Assembly: GCF_000003605.2 (NCBI RefSeq)
Contig: NW_003108579.1
Location: 408,517 to 456,903 of the forward strand
Reading direction: 5' to 3'
Origin: Saccoglossus kowalevskii
Lineage: Eukaryota; Hemichordata; Enteropneusta; Harrimaniidae
Length of the DNA stretch: 48,387 bases
Each line of letters opens with the position of its first letter. Position 1 is the first letter of the stretch. The position numbers and the translations under genes were made by a program. This document shows positions 38,201 to 47,680 of this stretch, one piece after another. The notes beneath the pieces were generated by a model. The model was given only the letters and a program-made list of their open reading frames with translations, was not told the DNA's origin and did no database searches.

Positions 38201-39822
38201 TCATACTTGATTACAAAATTGCGTAACCAGTTTTAATTTTAAGCGTGTGCAACTTCACGATCACCCTAGCAACAATTACTAGTTCCACGATCTTTGGCCA
38301 AAGCGTGTGTCGCTCATACGTTACTTGCAATGCGCGCATTTAACGAGATATCAAGTTCTAAAGAGTATATCACAAAATCAGTATATCAGTATGGCTGCCT
38401 TATTGCGACCCATGCAGAGTTGTAATTATTTACTATCATTTCAATATTAAATGTGTTGATTCTATATGCTACGCGCAAAACAAAATAAAACCAGTAAAGA
38501 TCGCTCTAAAGTGATCTTTTTCCCGTCCCGACAGTTGTGTACTTAGGAAGGTACAGTGACGTTAATGGGTGAAAATAAAAGGTCACAAATCTGACTGGAG
38601 CCTAATGAAACAGACACAAATATGCATTCTCCGTCTTTGGGTTCAGTTAGTATGACGCTAATGCCGAGACAATCCTGCACGAGGTTATATAGTTACCGAA
38701 CTCTGACATCAACATACTAATCTACTTAGTATCATTTGACAGTAGGTAAATGGATTGAAAGGAAACATCACCTTGTGGAAATCATGTCTGAGTTCAGTAA
38801 AATGCTTTTATTTGTTGCCCTGTTAGGGTATCACCACACATTTACAGTTAATTATATCACTGTGTTGAGTAAATGACTACTGTAGCGGCATGATATGAAT
38901 CTTGCATAGCACAAACTAAGCCATTTGCCACATTCTCCGAGAACAGCTGTGTAAATGTAATTGAAGCTCAAATGTTGCATTGAAAGTGGTATAAAAATAT
39001 ACGGTTTCTATCTCTATACTACCTTTAAAGTTAAAATTATGTAGTCGCTCTAAAATAATGAATTGATGAATGAATATCACATTATAAAATTGTCCTATTA
39101 TATATTCTGCTCACGTACTCGATTATAATGTTACACAACTAATACTCTTCAAGGGCGTAAACGATAAAATGTCAGGCATGTTAGAAATAACATATCGTGT
39201 CACGTACAAGCACCCATTTTCAATACAGAGCTGTTTGTTGAATATTCACACTTTCATTATGCGAAGACAATTTTTTTTGAAATAAAGAAATAGTGCAACG
39301 TATTACATGTTATGCCTTCTAAAGGCTCCCACATTACTTTGAAATTGAATCGCTGTGAACCATGAATTAAAAAGTATCGCTTCCTGAATTAGTGAAGATA
39401 CGTACAGGCTGTGGTGCACATCGTTCATTTGACACGTGAAAATACTGATACAATACGGTCTGGTTTTATACGTGTGCGATTTACTGCTTAAATATGAAAA
39501 AAACAATATCAGACATGGGTTAAGTTAATATACATTAGTAGCAATGTTAATGTTATGGTGTTTCCACGCACCTGACGGTTCTCCATTTATAGAAGCTTCG
39601 ATGTCATATATTAATCGGTAAACAGAAATTTCCATTATGAGAAATGTCAACTTGCTCTGTTCAGTCTATTTACAAGATACTACAGAAAATTGAAATGAAA
39701 CCAAAAGTAATGAGTAATTAATGCGCCGTAGTTTTTGCGTACAGCTCATTGCTCATTTAACAAATAATAATTATTCCCTTTTTAATGAGTGTGTAATGCG
39801 TTTCAGTTAGCTTTAAACGGTA
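35268..39822. other. Gene-less AT-rich DNA
   Basis: No supported gene. A small hairpin with perfect AAAGATC/GATCTTT arms and a 10-nt loop lies at 38496-38519, followed by TTTTCCC. A near-consensus RFX site is at 38260-38273. Frames of 60-68 codons (35596-35778, 37541-37747, 39303-39506) are within chance expectation. Confidence 0.55.
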
Positions 39823-39876
39823 TAAAGGAAAACTAACTTTTTATAATTTATAATTTATAAGTTATATTTTCCTTTA
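39823..39876. repeat. AT-rich 54-nt hairpin
   Basis: TAAAGGAAAA at 39823-39832 is the exact inverse of TTTTCCTTTA at 39867-39876. Inside, AACTT pairs with AAGTT, and a TTTATAATTTATAATTTATAA core can extend the stem. Together more than 18 pairs form around a short loop. It could be a cruciform-prone micro-palindrome; the low complexity of the core makes a functional RNA less likely. Confidence 0.5.
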
Positions 39877-41640
39877 AGGTAAAGAAGATTTGCATTGTGT
39901 ATAGGATTCTATTCATATGCATTTTGCAAAGGATATATTTAACTAACGTGCAACTATTGGCGAATTACTTATTTCAGAACGTGTACATTTTACGAAATGG
40001 TATCAACGACATGTAATTATGTTAACATGAAATTATAATAGTAATAACAACATTTACAAGCAGTGCGCTGTGTTTTGGGCATGGATTTAGAAATAGCAAC
40101 CAAACTTACATATAACCTTGATAATTTACACTTAGAAATATACACAGGCAGTAACATTTAAATTGCAATCAAAATGTAAGCAAGACAGGTTTCGTATCAT
40201 TATTTGAACAGCTGTATGAACATCAGTATAGATATATTATTTTGTATAATTTTACCTTTTATCGGTGAATATTTTATCGACATGTACTATTGAGTATCCG
40301 TATAAGGCAAGTAAACGCGGTAGCTCAGGGACAAATCGTCAAGAATGAATGAAATTGCCGATCCGATTCCCTATAATAAATAAGCGAGACGGGCACTTTG
40401 TATACAAACATGAAATGAATTATATCTTGTAGTTTTATTTCAATTTCAATCTCACTGAATCACCTAATAATAGTTCAGCATGTAACTAAGTTGCATCGTC
40501 TTATCTCTAAATCACGTGTTAGACCATGGCGGTTAACTGAACATTTATTGCGTTTACAGAAAAACGAGGGATATAAAGACATACTTATATTTAACAGATT
40601 CATAATGTACGCGATGTTTATATAGATTTTCTGATATAAACTGAAAGTCACCTTAGGGGGTAGTGTCTATTTCTAGTGGAGAGGAGCTGACATTGTTCAA
40701 AATTATCATTTATAATTGGACTGACGCAAACACTATCACCGTGTCTGCAGGCTAGTTTGACTGTATAGTTTAGTTGAATGAACCTATTTCTCATATGATT
40801 TCAGCTATTAAAGTAATCATTCTGACATGAGAAATGGAATTTTTGACAGGTGAGTTTCCACAGTCTTAATTGAATCCACTTTTTGAAAATGGCAATTCGA
40901 TTGAATTCGACGCATCTCTTTGCCTGCGGTAATTCACTGTGAATAACGTGTACTTTTTATAAATTGGAGTTATTACGATAATCATACAAGTTTCGCTGCA
41001 ACGTTTCGTTTAAATGTTGCTATCAATCAAGTAAATAATGAAAAGCACTGGCAAAAAATAAAGAGTAATTACGTTAGCTTCTCATATTGAATGTCATAGT
41101 TGTTGCTCCTAGTTTTGTTATATGTAATTAAATATACAAACGCGGGTGTTGTGTTCAGTGCACAACTGCCAACAAACAAGTTCGCGGACTGCGTGAAGGG
41201 AAGTCGATCATTTTCCTAACAATAGTAACATTTAACGCGGTGTAGTGGTGTCAACGAGGCATCAGTCTTGAAAACCTTGCCGAGGTCTCCCCGATATCGC
41301 GACGGTTAGTAAAAAAACATGTTTAGCTCACACGTATCGATTCGTGGCTTACTGATTTATAATAAAAGTTGATCTCGTTTTAATGTAGGATTTAATATCG
41401 GCATCTAACGAGTAAGAGTACGGCTCAATCACAACTAGACGCTAAAGCGATGAATGCGAACAAAAAGTAACTATGAATTATTTGCCGATTTGCAAAACCT
41501 GGTATCAAATGACACCATGTGGTAATTATATATTTGTTAATTTGCGTCATAAATTGAAATTAATTGTTATTTTCAGATCAACAAATGATTGTAATATTAG
41601 AGTAAATATTAAGTTCCTATAGAAAGACAGTAACACATCA
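39877..41640. other. Gene-less DNA
   Basis: No gene seen. Contains the second tRNA-like relic (listed separately) and, at 41156-41173, an 18-bp word CAGTGCACAACTGCCAAC repeated exactly at 45825-45842. Confidence 0.5.
40315..40372 (+). ncRNA. tRNA-like relic, probably SINE-derived
   Basis: GCGGTAGCTCAGGGACAAAT (40317-40336) resembles the acceptor/D-arm junction and A box of a tRNA, and GATCCGATTCCC at 40360-40371 resembles a B box (GGTTCGATTCCC) at the expected distance. The stems do not close, so it is not a functional tRNA. The pairing of both boxes at the right spacing is better than in the relic at 26.0 kb. The downstream sequence shows no obvious SINE body or poly-A tail. Confidence 0.3.
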
Positions 41641-41645
41641 CAGTA

Positions 41646-41726
41646 CATATATCATATCACCTTGACCTCTGAGTCAGATGACCTACATCACATTGAATCA
41701 GTATTTATGTTTATCATCGATTTTGC
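41646..41726. repeat. Short direct duplication, copy 1
   Basis: ATATCATATCACCTTGAC followed about 40 bp later by CATCACATTGAATCAGTATT and GTTTATCA. The same order and spacing recur at 42051-42146 (CATACCACCTTGTC, CATCGCACTGAATCAGTAAT, GTTTATCA). Similarity is moderate, roughly 70%. Confidence 0.45.
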
Positions 41727-42050
41727 CATTATATAAATATACCAGTGTGTCGCGTGAATAAATCAAACAAAAAGCTGCGCTTCAAACTTATTCGCTGCTA
41801 ATATCAGTAGTACTCAGACGACAAAGTAGTTTAATGAAATAGCATTGCACACGTCGCACAATAGAAGGTTTTTACATATCTAGTAAAACTGTCCTACAAA
41901 GACTCTTGTTACATTTTGTTTGCATTGCACTAAAAACGTGTATACGTAGTGACCCAAAGTCGTGAATTATTGTTGAACATAAAAATACACATATCTAAGC
42001 GTGAAAGCTAAAGAGGAGATAAGAAAAGTAATAGAGAAAAGTTTGATCAA

Positions 42051-42146
42051 TACATACATCATACCACCTTGTCAAAAACGGCACCATTGGACTAGATGGT
42101 TTTCATCGCACTGAATCAGTAATACTGTTTATCAGTTGCCTGATCT
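42051..42146. repeat. Short direct duplication, copy 2
   Basis: Counterpart of 41646-41726, about 410 bp downstream and immediately left of the mariner relic. The shared landmarks are the ACCTTG word and TGAATCAGTA...TGTTTATCA. Confidence 0.45.
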
Positions 42147-42264
42147 AGAAGAAATTTTGCATGTGTAATGATTTACATCTCTATGGGTTATGTTGCAAAA
42201 AACAGCTCTGAACTAAATGTGGTGTTTGAGTCAGGTGTGGAATGGAGCCAGTTGGGGTCGCGCA

Positions 42265-42839
42265 CTAATCCGTTTTTTTCAAAAGACTGATTACACAGAA
42301 ACTTGGGTCCATCACTATGATCCAGATCCCAAATCCCAGTTAATCCAGTGGAAGCACTTGGACTCCAAAGAAGGCAAGGCTGCAGCCCTCCACTAGTAAG
42401 GTCATGTTCACAGTCTTCTGGGATCAGGACGGAGTAGTGATGATAGATTTCCTAGCAAAGGGTACCACAATTACAATACTCTATTACGCTTCACTTTTTA
42501 TGAAATTAAGAGAAGCTATCAAAATCAAGAGGCGGGGCAAGATCAGCAAAGGTATCCTCCTCTTGCAGGACAACGGTCCACAACTCGCTATGAAGTTGTT
42601 TTTGGAAGGAAAGCGTTTCCCGGATGACGCAGCCTTGATTTCTGAAGTTACGACGTGGTTGAAGGACTAACCTTGGGTGTTTTACAAAAACGGTGTCCAG
42701 AGCCCGCATTAAACGATGGGAGAAATGCATAACTCTTGGTGGTTCCTATGTAGAGAAAAACTAATAACTGTGCCAAGTTTCATTAATCTCCTGCTATGGG
42801 AAATGGGTCAGGGGCATTACTTATTGAACGCCCCTCGTA
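42265..42839 (+). pseudogene. Broken mariner transposase with 3' terminal repeat
   Basis: Relic of a mariner (Tc1/mariner superfamily) DNA transposon, whose product would catalyse cut-and-paste transposition at TA sites. Three reading frames in succession match the C-terminal half of the transposase. The frame at 42265-42396 has ETWVHHYDP and QWKH, then a stop. The frame at 42395-42670 has VFWDQDGVVMIDFLAKGTTI, a YYASL word and LLLQDNGP, then a stop. The frame at 42705-42764 has RWEKCITLGGSYVEK and a stop. The first catalytic Asp (DETW) reads TETW. The second Asp (QDN) is kept. The segment that should carry the third Asp (PDLAPSD region) is deleted between QDNGPQLA and the GKRF word. The 3' end has AGGGGC...GCCCCT at 42810-42835 and a likely TA target site at 42838-42839. 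I found no matching 5' terminal repeat, so the copy is 5'-truncated or eroded. Not functional. Confidence 0.9.
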
Positions 42840-43963
42840 TGTAATAAGTTCACTTAGAAAAGTACATTTAGCTGTAACTGCGGCTGTTCTTATTATCATT
42901 TTGTGTCAATAAATCTGTCAAATAACCATTGTTCATTCCACTTATTTCGAACCATGTAAACAATGAAACACACACCAATGTTCAACAAGGAATCCCACTC
43001 GAACTGATGATGAGAGCAAGAGCTTGATCAGTATAGGCAGTCCCGCCACCAACAACAGCACTTTGCAGTTCTTCAAAACGAAACATGAACGCGTGTATCG
43101 GAATCTACTATACTTTGTTCCACTATTTGTTCCACTATTTGCAAGAATATGTTTTTGTCTCAAAATTGATCTACCAAACAGAAAACTTTCCTGTTGCCGT
43201 TATCTTGCATGTTTGAAACAGATCTACATTATATATCATTCATACCCATTGACTTATTGAGGGCGATATTTACAATTCTGCTTTCAAACCGGCTTAAGAA
43301 CCACAGTGGCACTGATATTACGTAGCATTCACGATGTAGTGCATATATATACATTACAAATTAGATTATTGACCTAGCGTGTGACGGCGCTGTAAAATTA
43401 AATAGTTTAACATAATTATTAGACGTAATTTAGAAAGCACGTCAAAATACATCCTGTGTTGTAAGAAAAAATGTTTTTTGCTCACGTTACTGATTCGTAG
43501 GCAAAATCTTTTCCTCCCACTATTAAGTAGTGAACAAATAATGCCTCAAGTTAATATAAAGTTGGTCATGCACATTAAGAAATAACAAATAGCTAATGAC
43601 TAATAAAAATAGCTCAAGAATATACAGCCGTGATTATCTATTTTAAAATAATGTTATCACAGTTCTCTTGCCTAACACTTATTTGCAAATGTCATCGGAA
43701 AATGTCGGGAATCGCGACGACATATGCGCAAAGTTATATGTTATATGTAGTTTAGTGAAGGATACCAGTGTTCGTCTTCATTCTGTCGCAATATTATATT
43801 TTATCATGAGTTGCAATTGTTGCTGAGCGAGGTACACGAAAAAACTGTTTGTTATCAAATTGGGGCATAGGGGTAATTTAAATATTTTTTTGGCGGCGCA
43901 CACATTTTGTTGGTTCGTTCCTAATAACGTTACTGAATACTGATTTTCTGATAATCCACTCTG
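42840..43963. other. Mostly gene-less DNA
   Basis: Apart from the possible vWA-like fragment at 42982-43086 (minus), only chance-length frames are seen. A small tandem repeat of TTTGTTCCACTA lies at about 43117-43139. Confidence 0.5.
42982..43086 (-). pseudogene. Possible von Willebrand A domain fragment
   Basis: A 34-codon minus-strand frame reads MFRFEELQSAVVGGGTAYTD, then QALALIISSSGIPC and a stop. The arrangement L-x(5)-GGGT-x(4-5)-AL is the pattern of the segment around the metal-coordinating Thr in vWA domains (x-L-x-GGGT-x-T-x-x-AL). Codon content is coding-like: about 13 of 34 codons begin with G, unlike neighbouring open frames. An AG preceded by TTTCGTTTTG sits just upstream and could be a weak acceptor. 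No other part of a vWA fold (DxSxS, second Asp motif) is visible nearby, and the frame is closed by stops on both sides. It may be a decayed exon, a real exon of a gene lying mostly outside the window, or chance. It is on the same strand as the conserved donor sites further right. Confidence 0.22.
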
Positions 43964-44677
43964 GCAATTTACAATCGTACGAGACTCAATTTCTCCACAG
44001 AGAGCGCAACACAAAGAACAAATAGGTGAAATAAAGGTCGCCCACACTATTTTTGTGGTGCCACGTTGACTAAAAACAATACTTGTTGAGGCTTAATTTT
44101 AAAACATGAACTGGGAATAATAAACCAGAGTATGGGATTGCTGTAGCAGCATCGTCGATTTCATACAATCATCATATGATGATACTTAACTTCGACGCGT
44201 CGAACAAAATACGACACATTGTAACAGATGTATGGTTTAGCAACGTCATTTCATATATCAACTGCTTCCTTGCTCAAAGATGACAAATCTGAGAAACTGA
44301 AGGTATTGATTTGGATGTATACAGTAATGTATATCACCATGTCTCATTAAAACGCATGTAATCGAGGAAGCCATAGCTTCTAGTAATGTGTACACAGTTT
44401 GGAATTTGAGCTACAATTCGTTAAACTGACAAAGCGTAGACCACTATCTTCTAAATGTAATGTGTATTTTCCATAATAAAGGAGTCGCAGCTATTAACAA
44501 TATAAATTATTTTGCGTTGATCCGAAAAATAAACACTGCAATAAATTGTAGAACAATTTGTTGAAAGATTGTTAGATATAGTGCCATTCTAACATACGTA
44601 GTTCCACTCACCTGCAAGATGTATCTATATATGTAGAAATGACGAAAGTATCACGGTTCCTGCTGTCTCATTCGAAC
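43964..44677. repeat. Segmental duplicate R, copy 1
   Basis: More than 710 bp matching 47681-48387 in the same orientation, 3.71 kb apart and by eye about 85-90% identical with small indels. It begins GCAATTTAC(A)ATCGTACGAGAC and continues through landmarks such as GACACATTGTAACAGATGTATGG and TCATTAAAACGCATGTAATC. The right limit of the match cannot be seen because copy 2 runs off the window. No open frame is shared across the copies: the long frame of copy 2 is stopped in copy 1. A splice-donor match is conserved. Confidence 0.92.
44606..44614 (-). promoter_or_regulatory. Consensus splice donor CAG|GTGAGT (copy 1 of R)
   Basis: On the minus strand the sequence reads CTTGCAG|GTGAGTGGAAC, a perfect 9-base U1-complementary donor. 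The same 9 bases are kept in copy 2 (48316-48324) although neighbouring bases differ. Upstream on the minus strand, a TTCGTTTTCAG acceptor-like site at about 44744 would bound a 132-nt exon, but all three frames in it contain stops, so any exon would be untranslated or part of a non-coding RNA. Confidence 0.3.
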
Positions 44678-46003
44678 GCTTGATTCACAACTATTCCAAT
44701 GAAGACTGCCCAGATCCGCAGTTACCCAACCAACCAATTATCTGAAAACGAACATGACAATGCAAGTCACGTATTTTTAAGATAGCGCTATCTCTAGTAC
44801 GTTTCAAATATAATAGACAATACGAGCCGTTTCCGTAATTACCGGAATTACGTCTGTGACTGAAAAATTGCGTTTTACTAGAGGCTCTTTTGTGCCTGTT
44901 CACCAGATGACCTTTGCATTGCGAAGGAGGTATTCAACTAGTTTGTATAATTCACTCGAACATCGAAGTTTCTATGTTCACATTCTACCAACTATTTCAT
45001 TCGTTTTGTACGGATTGGAAAACACAGTATATAAAAAAAATAATACATTTTGGTTTTAACATTAGGATGATTCATATCAGTCCTTGCGTATTAAATCACC
45101 AGACAGCAGTAATTTACTAGTGCAATAGTTAACAATAGTAAAAAATATTTTTCTTACTCCGTGCGTATCACAATTATATTGCATTGTCTCTCGATAATGG
45201 GAAAAAGTGTAGTTAGTTCTACTTGTCCCGAAACATTAATTGTTTATTTGCGATAAAAATTTACAAGAGTACTATTGTTCAGATATTACAAAAATATTCT
45301 ATTTTACGTTACTTGTGATGAAATTGTTTATTTAGAACTACGAAAAATAAATAAACGCGTTAAACGAGAGACATGTGGGCAATCGATTGTCATGTACACT
45401 GGCACAATGGTGGTGAATGTACAGTAGCAGTGCTTAAAGATATTGAAACTAAACAATAAATAACAATAATAAAACTTCCAAACAAATCCATACAGTAGAA
45501 ATATCATACATATTACTAATGCGAAATCATGATACTAATGTTGAATAAATTAATGTACACTTTATTGTACTCTTCATTACAAAAGTATACACTGCCTGTT
45601 TTCAGTCACCATGCGACAACATGTTTATTATATTTTCAAATGTACTCAAACTACTTTATCTTAACAAGTGGGCAATATCTACAACAATGTCAATAACATT
45701 AAAATGGAAAATCTAATATGCTGTATGAAGTAAACCGGTCTCACCACTGAGCTCTCCGTAAATCTAGTAAGCTAAGTGCTATACTAATAAGCACATTACA
45801 CTCCTCACACTACAGTATTGTACACAGTGCACAACTGCCAACTCACATACAACAAAGCTAGATTGACCTGCAAAAATGAATCTGTGACATGGAACAGGAC
45901 ATTCACAACATATATATTTCTTATTCGCTTGAAAAACAAAACAATTACTTTTCTTGTATTGATAAAATAAAAATGAATAGACTGGTAGATTTTAAGATTT
46001 GTT
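44678..46003. other. Gene-less AT-rich DNA
   Basis: Two overlapping plus-strand frames (44856-45120) and one minus-strand frame (44691-44903) are of chance length and without domain signature. The minus-strand word GAGCTCAGTGGTGAGACCGG at about 45734-45753 resembles a tRNA A box but has no B box after it. Confidence 0.5.
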
Positions 46004-46522
46004 CTATTTGTTCTTGCACGGATATCTTGGTACTATAGTACAATCAAACACCCCATTGAAATTAAGACAAGTGCATAACGTTTTGTAATTCTTCATGCCT
46101 TTAACATCGGCGGGCATTTTATTCCTTATTCTGCGTTTATTCGAATGTACTTGTTTCATGTTTACATTGCTCCACTTCTCATGCCAGATAGGGATATTAG
46201 AAAGAAATAATTGTATAATTGTATTGTTCATGAAAATGTACACGAAAAATGTCTTGAAGTATAATTGTGATGATGTTGTTAAATGTTTGCAGTGATTAAA
46301 CGTGTATAAACTGGCTTCCAATGCTTGAGTAACAAATAGGTTTGGACAGATGGCTGGCGTTACAATAACTGTGCTCCTCTTGCTTCTGTTCGTATTAGAT
46401 AAATTATACGGGACTACAATGATTGGGTGTCTAACTGGGCAATGACGAAATGTACACACAGAGAAAAACTTGGCAGAACTCAAACAGAACATACGCAGCA
46501 AGTTAGACTTCTGGGTTCGCAT
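46004..46522 (-). CDS. Longest open frame, 172 codons, doubtful coding
   Basis: Unrecognised. From the first ATG it encodes 172 residues, and the open stretch extends about 15 codons further upstream to near 46570. The product would be basic and rich in Asn, Lys, Thr and Cys, with no membrane segment, repeat or motif I can name; it ends NYKTLCTCLNFNGVFDCTIV...PCKNK. At roughly 66% A+T, a frame this long is expected only about once or twice in a hundred such windows. Against it, only about 24 of 172 codons begin with G and it has about three Asp, two Glu and two Gly, whereas real proteins have several times more. A donor-like GTGAGT lies about 60 bp upstream at 46582-46587 and could end a preceding exon, but phases do not join cleanly. 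A chance frame, a terminal exon of an unusual protein and a decayed gene all remain possible. Confidence 0.2.
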   Translation of the reverse strand: MRTQKSNLLRMFCLSSAKFFSVCTFRHCPVRHPIIVVPYNLSNTNRSKRSTVIVTPAICPNLFVTQALEASLYTFNHCKHLTTSSQLYFKTFFVYIFMNNTIIQLFLSNIPIWHEKWSNVNMKQVHSNKRRIRNKMPADVKGMKNYKTLCTCLNFNGVFDCTIVPRYPCKNK

Positions 46523-46587
46523 TGCACATAAAATATCAATGCATAGAACCCTCCAGGAGAAATATGGTTATTAGATATCATACTCAC

Positions 46588-46829
46588 ATACAGAGCTTTC
46601 CAACATTTATTCTCGTTTCCTCTAGTGACGGGAATCGATTGATAAAATCTGAATTGTGAATCTGATCAACCCAATGAACCGTTCCACAGAAATAAGTTTG
46701 CACTGCAGTCCATTTGCAATGACCCTTTTTACAAATAAATTGTGTGGATATTTGATTGACAAAGGTACATGATCTATGATCATAAGCTAATGTCACTAGA
46801 AACATATACTACATCACACGGAACAAATA
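46588..46829 (-). other. Possible 242-nt exon bounded by splice-site matches
   Basis: On the minus strand CCACTTATTTTACAG|TATTTG is a good acceptor with a pyrimidine-rich lead, and CTCTGTAT|GTGAGTATG is a donor with a perfect GTGAGT. Between them a 73-codon frame runs to the donor (reading CKKGHCKW and HWVDQIHNSDFINRFPSLEE), but it is closed by a stop 20 nt after the acceptor. It could be a 5' exon whose ATG lies at 46803-46805, or a non-coding exon. Function unknown. Confidence 0.2.
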
Positions 46830-47680
46830 CTGTAAAATAAGTGGAAGAATACAATCGATTGACATATTTGATCAGTGTAGCATACGCCACCTAAAATGAA
46901 TAGATCATGTGTGATTCTTTGTATCTGCCTGGAACAAATTTTACATCAAGCACTGTTATCCCGGTTTATCGCCTATCATATCTATTACCACATTTCGTTA
47001 AGAAGGAGGACCTAAATTGTCATCCAACCAGAATGGTTTCTGTCGAATCTAATCCCGTTAAATCAGATGTACCACCACCTAAATCTTGATCTTGATTCTG
47101 CAACTCCTTTTACTTCTGCTGGAAATATTTCTTTTCCAATCTTAGCCCTTGTAATAAAACTGTACTCCCATTTCCCTTATAGCTTGTACACTAATGCCTT
47201 CAGACCCCACCGATAAATCTGGTGGATCATCATCAATAAATATGCAAATTAACACAAGCTGCCAATTTACTTTGAACAAATTAGGTGACAATGTACAACA
47301 AATTCTAAGATTGGGCAAATGCATTTCAAATTGCAGCACATGCTAAAATAATATATATACGGTCAGTCAGGCAAATTATGCATGTTTATACAAGTAGTGT
47401 ATTTATAATTTCTAGGTAAGGAATAAATGGTCTTTCACAAATTTGTACATTCATTTGTACACAATAATAACAGCGTACATGTGAACACTTGAAATGCCTG
47501 TGCAATGCCCACCCACACACTTCCCACGTTAGATCTGTGCCCCACTGAAATAGGCAATTATTGTTGTTTTTGCTGAAAATGATTACTCGTATCCAAGTAA
47601 ATTTGAGATATTTCCCGTGCTGTAGCCATGCCCACCTATCCCGAAACCGTCAACTGTTTTCGGATTTGGTTTCAAGTGAG
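46830..47680. other. Region of short open frames on both strands, no call
   Basis: A plus-strand frame (46907-47089) reading LPGTNFTSSTVIPVYRLS and later SVESNPVKSDVPPPKS is continued, one frame off, by a further 35 or more open codons. The minus strand opposite has equally protein-like pieces (GGGTSDLTGLDSTETILVG, and IDDDPPDLSVGSEGISVQAI within 47142-47339). Such texture is seen in decayed coding sequence, but I cannot choose a strand or name a family. At 47583-47680 (minus) the end of a 117-codon frame reads VDGFGIGGHGYSTGNISNLL, also coding-like in codon content. Confidence 0.25.

Noticed and set aside
45734-45753. Minus-strand GAGCTCAGTGGTGAGACCGG resembling a tRNA A box
   Set aside because: No B box or tRNA fold follows within the required distance.
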